A DNA stretch of 64,000 nt from Sphaerosporella brunnea (lineage: Eukaryota; Ascomycota; Pezizomycetes; Pezizales; Pyronemataceae): contig VXIS01000021.1 of the NCBI GenBank assembly GCA_008704415.1, positions 186,001 to 250,000 of the forward strand, read 5' to 3'. Made by a program: the position numbers and the translations under genes. This document shows positions 12,060-23,025 of the stretch, one piece after another (position 1 is the stretch's first letter; each line of letters opens with the position of its first letter). Under the pieces are notes generated by a model. It saw only the letters and a program-made list of their open reading frames with translations, did not search any database and had not been told where the DNA came from.

Positions 12060-12247
12060 TTCGATTTTGTGGTCGTTTCCTTACGAATTCCCTTGGTGTG
12101 TGTGTTCTTTCCCGTTACGATTTTCCTTGGTAATTTTCCTTAGGAGGAGCAAACTCCCCACTAGGACTCCGAGCCTAGGGGCACCGGTGATTCCATCATC
12201 TATATCCATCATGGCCGCAAGCGGCTGATTAAAACAAAAAAATAATT
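12060..12247 (+). mobile_element. 5'-truncated LINE 3' end
   Basis: This stretch repeats the end of the full LINE at 25271-25470 (which lies on the minus strand). It has a TTACGA-TTTCCTTGG type block, then the hairpin GGCCGCAAGCGGC (12213-12225), then GATTAAAACAAAAA as terminal tail. The match ends in the A-rich tail, as expected for target-primed insertion that stopped after copying only the 3' untranslated end. It lies directly behind the 10566-12054 gene and may now act as its 3' flank. Confidence 0.65.
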
Positions 12248-12519
12248 TGTTGTCGTCGCGCATGATCCTATTACATAATCAATGTATTCGCGACAATATG
12301 TGGGGTATCATATCTGATCAATCGTGTTGCGTTGCTTAGATGGCTTATGTCATCGCCTGAGTAAGCGGCTATCCCTGTCCATTCGCGTTGCCGTTGGCAA
12401 CCACGAACGCAGCAACAAACAAACAAACAGCAAACCACAACACAAATCGTGCCATCACCGCTACCACCATCACCGCTACCACCAACACCACCACCAACCA
12501 CGACACACTCCCATCGACC

Positions 12520-14132
12520 ATGACCGCAACTCCGCCCCCCTCCCCACCCCCGCCCTCGATCCTGAGGATGCTGCGCACGACAACGCGCACACGACTATTC
12601 GTGCCGCCCGAGGGTTGGTGCTTGCAGCACCTCGAGCTCTTACACGTGCAGATCTCGGACAGCACGTTGCCTCCGGAACCTCCTAGAGCTGCGCTGCGAC
12701 CCAACTTCCCTCCCGTCGGCGAAAAACTCGACTCCTACATGCTTCAGCGAGGCCCCGCTCGGGGCCTGAAGATGCTGCTGCGTGAGCTTTGGCCTATTTT
12801 CGACCTCTTCGGCTCGTTCTCTCCTTCATCGCGACGGCTGAGTTTCCACTTCGCCGGCAAATCCTGCGACCTTTTCCCCGCGACGGTTATCACGCGGTGT
12901 CCCGGGTCCCTCGCGTTGCCGGTGTTGTCGTATATCGACCGCGTCACCATCGCCAAAATACGCAAGGAGAGTCGCAGCCGCGCTCGGCTAGGGCTGGATG
13001 TGCAATTGGATCCTTATGAGTTCGCGATTCTGGTGGCCATGGCGCAGGAACAGCACGCTGCGCTGTCCCAGCTGCGGTGCACGAAGCGGAGCTACACCGT
13101 CTGCCTTCCCCTGATCCCCCACATTTTCGCGTTCGAACTGATGATTGCCAGACACACCTCATCGGATGCATCCTCCGTCCCCACGCAGCGAGATTCGTTC
13201 TATTCACGGCTACAATCCCCGCGGCGTTTCTCCGCTGCCTCGCTCAGCCTGACGTTCCGCTCTCGCCCGCTGATGCGCCCACGATATCGCGCCACATCAT
13301 CTCGAGAAAAACGACCGGCACCGCATTCATGGATATCATCTACGGTGCCTTGGCTGCGGGGCCGTTCATGGGACAGCCGGAGTGGAAGGAGGCTACTCGG
13401 CGCGTCAATGGAATGTCTGCGGCCAAAACCGCAGCGATCAAAAAGAAGAAGAGGAGTACCGATCAGATCGAAGGGGGGGAGGATTCGCGATCGCAGGTTA
13501 AAAGACGGGCAACGAAGAAACCGAAGAGGACGCATAACGAGATAACGACGAGCGTCGGTGACATACGCGAAGACAAGGAGAACATCGCACCGCCAGACCC
13601 GATCACATCGGCAACGGAAGAACGTAGACCACCGATTAAACAGTTAAAACGGGGTGCGGAAGAGGTCTCGCAGGATTGCTCTGATGCTCCACCGTGGAAG
13701 AAAACGAAGGCAACCACCCACCGCGCGCATCCACTGGGCTGGGAGACACACAACTCAGCTGGTGCGGATTTTTTCAGATTGCCTCGCGGCGACGCGCACG
13801 GGGCGCCGATAAAGAACAAAGGCACCCCGGATGAGATGAGTCAAACTGAGGTGCAGGACTGGCCGGTGGAACACACACACGGCTCAGAACCAACCCCGCA
13901 CACGCCGCCGGTGACTCCGATCAGACCCGCCGACGAGGCGGGCCATCATCAACGGCAGGAAACGGCGGTGCAGGACGCCGAGGTGCGCAACTCGGGCCTG
14001 GCAGACGTCGGACTGCGTCTGGACACACGCGCCACGGCTGCGATGAAGACGAAGAGAACAGCCGATGAGATTAGCCAGGGAACAGAAACACGTCATCCTC
14101 AGACACGACACAAGCGCCCGCGGGCGTGTTGA
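12520..14132 (+). CDS. Hypothetical basic nuclear-type protein with frame break
   Basis: The first frame runs from ATG 12520 (context CGACCATGA, after a long A/C-rich leader) to about 13076. The sequence then makes sense only in another frame, 13077-14132, in all about 535 residues. No intron explains the switch, so this is a frameshift mutation or a base error near 13070-13077. Around the break, an AMAQEQH segment is followed by LFTATIPAAFL; from memory this order resembles a widespread uncharacterised Pezizomycotina family. The C-terminal third is very basic and contains about five degenerate copies of a K-R-x-x-D-E-I-S-Q motif (for example KRTADEISQ and KGTPDEMSQ), with several lysine clusters that could be nuclear localisation signals. 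The function is unknown. Confidence 0.6.
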
Positions 14133-14181
14133 CACGGCAGTGGAAGTGGGTCGTCCGGTCAGGATCAGCAACCCGCCGGGT

Positions 14182-14700
14182 ACCAAGTATGTGGTCGATT
14201 ATCATATTTGCCGATGGAGCGCGCATCTTAGGCCGCGGCCGGATTTGGTGGATGAGAAGCACGGCACGGCCGCACGGGGTCTATTCTATCGCCATTTCGT
14301 GGGTATCTGGGAGCGGGGGACCAAGTGGGTTGTGTATTATCATAGTTGCCGATGACCGGGGCCGGGTCTGGGGGATGAGGGGCAAGTCATGGTGGGAGGA
14401 GTGTATGCTATTCGGCATTGCGTGGAAACTTTGGACGGCACATGCGAGGAGGGTAACAGTATCTGCTGTATTATGATATTTGCCGATGGACCGGGGCTGG
14501 GTTTGGGCGATCAAGGGCAAGGCATGGTGGCAGGGTTGTATTCTATTCGGCATTTGGAACTGGATATGCGAGGAGGTTACCAAGTATGTGGTGTACTATA
14601 ATATTTGCCGACGAACCGGGCGGGGCAGGGCTTGGTCGATGAGGGCCAAGGCGTGGTGCGAGAAGTGTATTCTATTGGCATTGCGTGGGTGTGGATAACC
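14182..14700 (+). repeat. Tandem repeat array, ~122-138-bp units
   Basis: Four diverged units start near 14182, 14320, 14455 and 14578. Each opens with ACCAAGTATGTGG or a variant, followed by a TATTATCATATTTGCCGA block, a GGGCCGGG-GGATGAGG block and a TATTCTATTCGGCATT block. A remnant of the first block recurs near 14926-14960. The array starts 50 bases behind the stop codon at 14132. Confidence 0.7.
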
Positions 14701-15057
14701 AGTAAAGTATTCGGCCAGGTGATGGTGCATACCGGCAGATAGTGGATGATGTGACAATAAGCTGGCTTCTAGAAGAGAAAGAAAAAGAGCGATGGCAAAC
14801 TCGAGAAGGGCCGACTCGCTTCAGGCCGGAGCAAAAAGGAAACAAAATTACCAGAAACCCAGGTTCAAACGCGGATTTACAGGCGTCATAGTGGTTTCCT
14901 TTTTGGGGGTTTCCACCATCACCCGGGCTGATACTTTGTGTGGTGTATCATCATATCACCCGATGCAGCGCGCGTCAGCTTTGGCCGCGCGCGAATCGAC
15001 GAGCCGTAAGCAACGTTGGTGCGGTGCGGCGCTGCGGTCATGGGTAACGTGGTTAGC

Positions 15058-15790
15058 TGGTGCACAGTGATATCTGCCCGCGTACTGGACCGCGGCTGGG
15101 TTTGGTGCATGAGGAGATGGGAGAGGTGGGAGGGGTGTATTCAGTGTGGTACTGCGTAGTTGACGCAGGAATGCGGCCGTGCTTACCCGGTCTCGTGCTG
15201 TATTCCATTACTTGACGCTGGCTCTATTCGGCTTTCGCACTGGGCTACGGAGGGCGTGGGGATGCGGTGCGGCGTTATGTCTGCCTGCCGTTGGAGCGCG
15301 GCCGGGTTTGGTGCGTGAGCAGCAAGGCGCGGTGGGAGGGGTGTAGTCTGTAGTTGACGCAAGAATGCGGCCGTGATTACCTGGACTCGTGCTGCATTCC
15401 ATTGCTTGACGCTGGCGTGGGCATTGACGACTACGCGGGTGGCGTGTGTATTCGGCTTTCGCACTGGGCTACGGAGGGCGTGCGGATGCGGTGCGGCGTT
15501 ATGTCTGCCGGCCGTTCGAGCGCGTACTCGACCGCGACCATGAGGAGGAAGCCGCGGTGGGAGGGGTGTATTCTCTTCGGTATTTGCGTAGTTAACGCAG
15601 GTATTACCTGGTCTCGTGCGGTATTCCATTACTTGACGCTGGCGTGGGCATTGACGACTACGCGGGTGGCGTGTGTATTCGGCATTCTCACTGGGCTACG
15701 GAGGGCGTGGGGATGCGGTGCGGCGTTGTATCTGCCCACGTATTGGACCGCGGCCGGGTTTGGTGCCAGGCATGGTGCGAGGAGTGGATT
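15058..15790 (+). repeat. Tandem repeat array, ~194-238-bp units
   Basis: Three units start near 15159, 15353 and 15591 with GTTGACGCAGGAATGCGG or a variant. They continue through TATTCCATTACTTGACGC, then CACTGGGCTACGGAGGGCGT, GGATGCGGTGCGGCGTT and GACCGCGGCCGGGTTTGGTG. The third unit is broken near 15790. Shared words such as GGCCGGGTTTGGTG and GGGAGGGGTGTATTC suggest common origin with the array at 14182-14700. Confidence 0.7.
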
Positions 15791-16764
15791 CGAGCTGGGA
15801 CTAATATCATACCCATCGTCGACGCGTGGATCGTAATCATCCGCGCAGCCCTCGATGCCCTCCCGGTGAGTTGGCATCGTTGGGTCTGGTCCACGGCCGG
15901 GGCAACGAACACCCGGCTTCGGGAGCACGCACAACTGCGTGCGGAATGATTGCCAGTGGAACCCGCACGCATACTTGCGGCAGTTCCCGACCGCAGGGTG
16001 GACACCGCGCTATCAACACTGTTTCGTAGGATGTACAACGGACAGATGTTTCCGTCGCCTCGCTTCCCGCCGGAATGCTGGACCCGGCAGGAAGGGGATG
16101 GTGATCGCGCGGGTGGTGGTGGTTGGGTGGCAGTTGGTGACCTCCTATGTCCGATGCGGTTCGCAATGCCCGAGCCTGCCGTCAACGTCGCGAGTTGAAT
16201 GGTAGAGCATCTCCTGAAGATAGACGATGTCGCTTTTCCTTTGGTGGGTCGATTCGATGGCAGTGCCTTCGGAGAAGGCTATTGGTTGAAATCGCTGGCC
16301 TGGGCGCCATGGCAGCAATGTACCTCGCCTGGACCAGTTTTTTTGGGCCGTCCATGGGGGAGTGGTTTCACGATGCCGTATCAATGGGCTTTGGTATCGT
16401 CTATGTATCCAGCAACCGTGTTCATTTTCCTCAGAGGATTTCAGAGCCAAGATGTTGGATCAGTTTGCATCCGCTTTTGTCAGTACTCACTTATGCAAGC
16501 AGCTGAGCGATATGGTGAAAAAAAAAAGGGGAGGACAAATAGACCAAGGGTTACAGCACTCGCTTGTTGCAGCTGGCAAAGCTAGTGGACAGGCGAGAGC
16601 AACCGTGTTCGAGAAACGCTCTATGGCAACCTTTCTTCAATCGAGCGTCTGTGAACCATCACCATCTAGGTACAGAACTGAATTGCGCATACGGACAACC
16701 TGCTGGTGTCTGCGGCGCCTCTAAGGGAATCGACAAACGAAAATGATAACAGATGAAATCGGCC
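15791..16764. other. No supported gene
   Basis: A plus-strand frame of 128 codons at 16199-16585 and minus-strand frames opposite it are about equally plausible and show no motif. Nothing is claimed. Confidence 0.35.
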
Positions 16765-17935
16765 CCAACGAGATTCGTAACGATAAAGCGAAAAGGTGAG
16801 GAAAAGGACGTGAGAAGAACCCCTCTCCCCCCAACTTTGCTGCTGCTTAGTCATCTGCGAGCAGGGCGGCGCTTCCGCTACTTCTCTTCGGCCGCTGTCT
16901 TTACCGTCGCCCACATAGCCATGTACTCCTTTTTCGACCTGCGACAGAACTTGAAGCATTGGGCGGATCCGCTGTTGCACCACCAACATTTGTCGTTTTC
17001 CCTGCTGCCGGTGCGATGGAGGTATGTTCAGTTGCAGCTGGAAGAAGTGAGATGCTATAGCCTTCCCCAGCTTGCTAGCTGTAGTGATAGTAGGTCTGAG
17101 GCCGACAGTGCCGGTCAGGCCAAGCGTCACAGCCCGTTCGTTTGTCCAGCGAGACGTGTCTACCCACGTAGGCCAGTGAGGTCATGCCACTGATGTTGTA
17201 GTTGCGTTGTTCGTAGCGGCGTGATTCCGCTGCTTCGTTGGCAGCCGCTCGTTGCCGGAGACGTCTAGGTGGCCGGGCACCCAGCCGCCATCCTTGGGCT
17301 CTCAGTTCGGTCTCTGCTCTTGCGATGCGTGGCGGCAGCCACTGTCACGGCCCTGGCATAGTTTCGGAGCGGGTTGCTCTCGGCGGTAGCCATAAGCCGG
17401 GTAGCGAAGCATCGTTGTCGCTGGGCCAAGTTAGTGCGTCTGTGAGGGCAGCCTCGCAGGTGAGCAGCCCTAGGGCCGTTGTTGCCAGCGCGCGCAGGAT
17501 TGCCCTCGCTGGCAATTGACGCGCTTCTGAATCTCTCCTCCCCGGCTCTTGTGGCTCTTCTGGCAGCTCGGCTCCGTACAAGCCACCGCGGCGACAATCC
17601 GAACTTACTACACAGAGAATTGATCCTGGCTTCAGCTGTTCCGGTGTTTCCCATGCGCACGTTGTGGTGGTGCAGCAGGGTCAGCTTGCTGTGCCGAAAA
17701 GCCCCCTAGCCACCGCGTAGTGTGCTTATTGTACTGGATGCGTGATCCGCCAATGACAATCGACGTAGCTGGAAGTTTGTGTTTCCTGGTCAGCAGTATG
17801 GCCTGCGTCTTGTCGACGTTGAAGGAGCCAGCATGGAGTGGGAGTGGGGACGACCAGTAATACTCCAGCCAGCAAATGTCCAACAGTGTTACCGGCCAGC
17901 ATGATTTCCATTTTCAACTGCACGATATGCGGGCG
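16765..17935 (-). pseudogene. LINE ORF2 relic (RT C-end to C-terminus)
   Basis: Read on the minus strand, frame-shifted pieces follow the order of the intact ORF2 at 25471-29334. They match the YADD-downstream segment, then KTQAILLTRK and YNKHTTRWLG, then a TAEARINSL segment, LYGAEL, LTCEAALTDA and CFATRLMAT. After a deletion that removes most of the RNase H core they pick up again at WVPGH and GNE, then GMTSLAYVGR, then the ASHFFQLQLN region. Many frameshifts and stops are present. The 3' side keeps a TTACGAATC-like block of the LINE 3' untranslated region. It is diverged enough to be an older or different subfamily. Confidence 0.8.
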
Positions 17936-18607
17936 CCTGTTGTGTCTGACCGAAATGCGTGCTTTTTCGGTCGCTCATGGCAACGCCGGACTATTTTATG
18001 GGGCAGGCAGACACAAATAAGCACAGCGTTCCACCTTCAAGATGACAGCCACGCGCGGAAAGGAAACTTCATTGGGGAATAGTATCTGCAAACATTCTGT
18101 GCAGGCGACAATCGTGGGTAGACTTCACTTCTACCATTGGACGAATTTTGTTACAACACGCGTGTACAAAAAGCACCGGGCTTCACGCCGTGCAAAGGAA
18201 ATAGTGAAGAAAATTCAAGTGTGTTGCTGAAGTTCACTTGTGACTCTGCTGACCGGGAGGCGCGCAGAGGATCACCGATACTTTCACATCGATTGACGCG
18301 CGGTTTCACCGGTGACTGAAACAGCCAATTGGCGGTGCCAGCCGCGGGCCTTTCGCAGGCAGGATTGCTTCGTGATTTAAAGAGCCACTCAATGACTGAC
18401 TTACGGCATACCGCAGCTGGAGAAAGTTAACAGGTGCGTACCCTGCAGATATGGAACGCCAGTCCATCCTCCCTTGGCAACGAAATTGGCAAGATTGCAG
18501 GCTGCATTGTTGACCTTCAAGACTCGCGTACGAAAAAACCGGACCATTCACGTTGACGGGTTCAAAAGGTGTGGGATTGACAATGTTGTGCCTCCATCAC
18601 GCCCACC
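17936..18607. other. No feature recognised
   Basis: Only short conflicting frames are present. Confidence 0.35.
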
Positions 18608-18758
18608 CAGGGCTGCCAATAGACCCGCCAGTCCGGCTTTCGGCGGGGTCTGAACCCGTTTGAATTAAACGGGCTTTTCCAATCGAGGCCCGTTTGGACC
18701 ACGCATTTTGGACCGAGATCCAGGTTGCCACGCGGCCGCCAGGCACCCGAACTATCTA
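18608..18758 (+). repeat. Dispersed repeat R1, copy 2 (partial)
   Basis: CAGGGCTGCC, CCAGTCCGGCTTT, a GGCTTTTCCAATCGAGGCCCG block and TTTTGGACCGAGATCCAGG follow the same order as the copy at 23994-24224. The last third is lost. Confidence 0.6.
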
Positions 18759-20079
18759 CCATTGTTCTAATAACCCAAGAACCCCGAGGCGACGTCAAAC
18801 CGGGTCTCCACAACCGCCACATGAACACGTCCTCGGCGACCACAGAAACGGCACGGCACACGACGCCCGTAGACGGTGTCGCGGAACACCGATAACCAGC
18901 CTGGGATGCTGGGTTACGACCACTCACGGCTCGATCGACATAGCTGCACAACCGCCACCCCCAGGCGCCTGTCACGCATCCAGACATCGACAACGTCGAT
19001 CGGAACCTATCGGACACGCGTGACACGCGCCCCAGCCAGGCCTCCTTTGTCAAGTCCCGTTTGTCCCTTCTATTGGTACCCCTGCTCGTGACGGCTTCGA
19101 CGTGCCATCGTCGGTGGGCGCGGGTGACGAACACCAGCCACGGTCGCGGTTGCAAGCTGTACGCATCACCATGGCCGTCAGAAGCATAAGAATAAATTGA
19201 CGTTTGCTCGAGTGTGTTGATGAGTCGCGTCCAATGCGCTGGCGAAACTGTCCACTGATCTCGTCGAGTCAAATGTACCGCGGGGCGCTGCTTGAGCAGG
19301 CTTGTGGCCATCACTAGCCACAGTTGTCAACATCCTCTGCTGTGTTTGAATGGACCATTGGGTGCGGTCCAATGCCACAGATACCGGTGTCGACAATCGC
19401 GGACGCTTTTGTTCCCCCGTGTCCTGTCGGTACACGGTTCCCGTCCCGTCTGCTTTGAAGATTAATTCCCTACCATTAGGGGCCGAAACGCAGGGACTCG
19501 GCATCCGGCTAGACGCATTGCGATGGACTGGGGGGAATACACCCGGCGACGCCGGCCCCTGGCCTAGAACTGCGGAATGCTGCGCGATGGCAGGTTTGAG
19601 CGCGGCAGTCAATATAGGCGATTCATTGCGGCGACATTTATATAAAAACGGCGAGAGATGGAAGACCTCTACAAACTGGGAATGTCGATTCGAAATAGGA
19701 AATGGCTGGATGCGAGTAGCTCGAATGTTGGTTGTTCCACGAGGAAACGATGTTCCGTGCAATTGCGGGATGGATGCAAAGGTGGATGGTGCAGTTAGTG
19801 ATCGGCGGGTGAAGACGTGGCGTGAGGTATAAGTACACGTCCGTGATCACGGCGGTTGACACAGTTGCATGTGCCCACCACTGACAACCGCAACCGCACC
19901 ACCAATGGACTTCCCACCGAGCCCGCAGAGATTGCCGGTGGGGATGAAGGTGGCTGCCGATGCCGATGCGGGACATGGACAGGAAGTCCAGAGATTCGCA
20001 GGGTGAGTATTCACTCACTGACGCGCTTGATGATTCGGGATTGGGCCCGGGCACGTGTAGCCGTGTGACACCACAGGTA
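18759..20079. other. No supported gene
   Basis: Several frames over 100 codons overlap on both strands (for example 19178-19762 minus and 19350-19832 plus) without domains or splice support. They are left unannotated. Confidence 0.35.
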
Positions 20080-20280
20080 GTGCTGTGCACGGGTCGGGGC
20101 ACGGCGCGCGACGGTGCGGCGACCGCCCCGGCCCCCCCGTCGGAACCCCCGCCATCCCGATGTTCCACGTACACGCCGCCGCGGCGATACCCCGTCACAC
20201 CCCGATGACCCCGCCCAACCCCGGTCACCCCGTCGCGCCCCGCCCGCCCGCGCCCCGACCCGTCGCCCCGTGCACAGCTC
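20080..20280 (-). mobile_element. GC-rich MITE, copy 1
   Basis: Ends are GTGCTGTGCACGGG and CCCGTGCACAGCTC-like, with TA before the left end and CA after the right. Relative to the copy at 23188-23481 it is inverted, and the interior matches through GGAACCCC, CCCGATGTTCC and a block with CGCCGCGGCGATACCCCGTC. The interior is over-rich in CCCCG words. It is non-coding: the long open frames here are artefacts of the composition. Confidence 0.75.
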
Positions 20281-20559
20281 CAACCACAAGTATGACACAC
20301 TGCATCCCCGACTCTGCCGCGCGTGTTGGTTTGATGTTTAACACACCGAGTCCATGGATTTCAGTGCATGAGGGGAAAGCGCTGTTTCCGGGTCGGTGGG
20401 ATATTGGAACCCCTGGTCCGGACTAGGTTCAACACGTTTCCCATCTGGGGAAATCTTACGCTGGGATCCAGCTTGCGGGGTTTCGGCACGGCTGCGGACT
20501 GCCTTTCATAGTCGCTGCGTGTAAGGCCGTGATGGGAAACAGGGGAATCATTGATGGTC

Positions 20560-21015
20560 ATGCTCGAAGAGTGGTGGCGAATGAGGGAAATGTTGAGTTG
20601 AGTGATCGCTCGTGCCGGAAATGGGCAATGAGTGATGGCTCATGCTGGAAATAGTGATGTCTCGTGCAGGAAATGGGAACATAGTGATGGCTCATGCTGG
20701 AAATAGTGATGGGTCGTGCTGGAAATAGTGATGGGTCGTGCTCGAAATCATCACCATTTATCACTATTTCCATCACAAGCCATCACTATTTCCAGCACGA
20801 CCCACCACTCATTACCCATTTCCAGCACCGGCTATCACTCGTTCCACCATGATCACTATTTCTAGCACGAGCAAACTGGCGACACATTCCCAGCACGCGT
20901 CATCACTCATTGCCTATTTCCAGCACAAGCCATCACTATTGCCAGCATGAGCTATCACTCACTGTAGCCCCATTTCCATATTCACCCATCACTCATTTCT
21001 TTATTTCCTGCCACG
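20560..21015. repeat. Minisatellite arranged as a large palindrome
   Basis: A ~22-bp unit close to GGAAATAGTGATGGGTCGTGCT is repeated about eight times on the left (20560-20750). It is then repeated in reverse complement about nine times on the right (20760-21015), the switch lying near 20750-20760. Units vary by a few bases. Transcribed or single-stranded DNA could fold into a long hairpin. Confidence 0.8.
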
Positions 21016-22919
21016 AGCCATCACGCCGTTCTAACTGCTCATGGGTGAGGAACATGACAGAACTTGTGATAGGAGACGATATAACAGCTGGAGAGGTGTC
21101 ACTGGATCCACTGTACTGATTGAGACTACCTTGATGGAGGTTAGGGAGCGACAAAAACTCGGGACACCTGGGCGCTATCCGTCGCGCTATCTGTCAAAGA
21201 CCTTTAGCCGTTAAGGCCTGCTATGTAGTAAAAAATTTTCTACCAACGCTGCGGAAGAGCAAGCGCCATAGTTAACACAACCACGACGATACGTATGCAG
21301 ACACGCCCAACGGCGCCGACCGAGAGCGAAGCACTTAGGAAATCTTGCGGAAGCTCCAGGGAGAGGCCGTTAGGCGGGAAACATGCGATGTTTTGGACAG
21401 AGCTATAGATAATGGCGAGCGAATGCGTCCGACGCAGGGAATGGTATGTTTTTTGAAATAAAAAATAGTGCACCCTAATAACGCCAGGTTGGACGTACCT
21501 GGGCAGTAACTCTCACGCAGCTGTGTCGTCCCAGCGGACCGGAAAAGGGTGATCAAATGGCTGTATGGACGTTCCATCCAGAACTGCAACCACACTCTTC
21601 AAGCAAACCCGTTCCTCTATGCTGAGCATAAACGCCTCCATCCCGGCAACCTACTTGCAGTTGTTGAAGGCCTACGAGATTGAGAAGTCAAGCTTCCGTA
21701 TAGCTACCACGTTCGTCGCGGTGATCCTACCGCTCGTTCTATAACCGAAAAGAAGTATGGTGCAGGCGGCCTTAAACCAACCCGTCGGCGGTGGTGGAGA
21801 CGCCAACGACTGGTTATTATAAACTGATCACCGCGTGAGAACTCTGGGGAAACAGCCCCCCCGTCCCCTAAAAAGATGCGCTCTGTAAGACTGAGGCGCT
21901 GGCTTCCACCAGTCGCGCAATCTGGTGAAGTTATTAAAGGCGGGGAAACTTTGAGCGAGGGGTCGGTTTAAGGCCGCTTGCACCATACTACAATATTGAT
22001 CAGCCCGGCAACGCCGAGCCAAAGCGTGCCGGAGACGTTATCAATCGAATGATGAAAGCTTAACATGATGCGGGCTTCCACATGAGCGCACGATGGACAA
22101 CAACCTACGAAAAGAGTACCTGTATAAAACGCCTTTTTTATGGACAGTTAGACTACGAGCTAGTAGGACAGAGCAGCACTAAGGGACAGGCCTTGAGCCT
22201 CTCGAGGCGAGTAACGTGCGGGGATGGTGCTGGCCGAGTTGACGAAAAGGCTTCAGGCTCTTGGCCCGCCCCTATAAAAGTGCCCGTCTGGTCAACTCCT
22301 TAAGGGTCATCCAGATCGCCAGCAACGCACCTCCTGTTTGCATTCCCACTCCTCTGTTTTTTTTTTCCACTCTTCTTCTCTGTCAAACTGCTCCAAGTAA
22401 TGATGGATCGCACTCGCGCAACCCTGCCCCCTCGGCCCACATTACTACGTCTATCGGTGGCGAAGACCAGGTGGACTATAGCGACGATCCAGACCTAACA
22501 GATGTTACCAAACTGGAGCGTCAGCTAGCCGGCACGGCCAACGAACCAACCTCCGTGCAGCTCACTCAGGCTCCTGAGCATGTTTTAAGGATATCCTCCG
22601 CTCCAGCACCCGCGGCGACAACGCTGTAGTCACCGTACCAATGGCGTTCCTCACCACAATGAGCAATACTATGAATGCCCTTACTACGCACCTCGGTACA
22701 CTCCAGGGGCCTACAGTGATCAGTTGCAGCCTGCACAAAGCATACCTCCACCCCTCCCCCTCCTGAAAACAGAGCAAACTCCGCCTGCCTCGGCCGCCAA
22801 AAATTCCACCCTCCTCGCAGTCAGCCTCCGCACCGCTGTCCACCCGACCGCTGTCAACGCCTTCTCTACGGATCCTCCCTCAAGCTGGTATAGCGATATC
22901 CCCGAACTCAGCCGACCAG
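21016..22919. other. Tract without a firm gene; possible recombinase 5' region
   Basis: No clear gene is seen in 21016-22080. From about 22260 the plus strand has S/T/P/A-rich frames (for example 22261-22629) that could be the decayed N-terminal or leader part of the recombinase at 23026. This cannot be shown from the sequence alone. Confidence 0.3.
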
Positions 22920-23025
22920 CAGCCCGCTATCTCTGATTGGTCTCAGTCAGACCACCTGCAAAACCGACAGCACTGCTAGGCGGAGCCACACTACCTGCTG
23001 CGCTTTAAACGAGCCTCAAACATCA

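Noticed and set aside
20080..20280. Frames of 60-110 codons inside the GC-rich MITE
   Set aside because: All six frames are nearly open because of CCCCG repeats; inverted ends show it is a mobile element.
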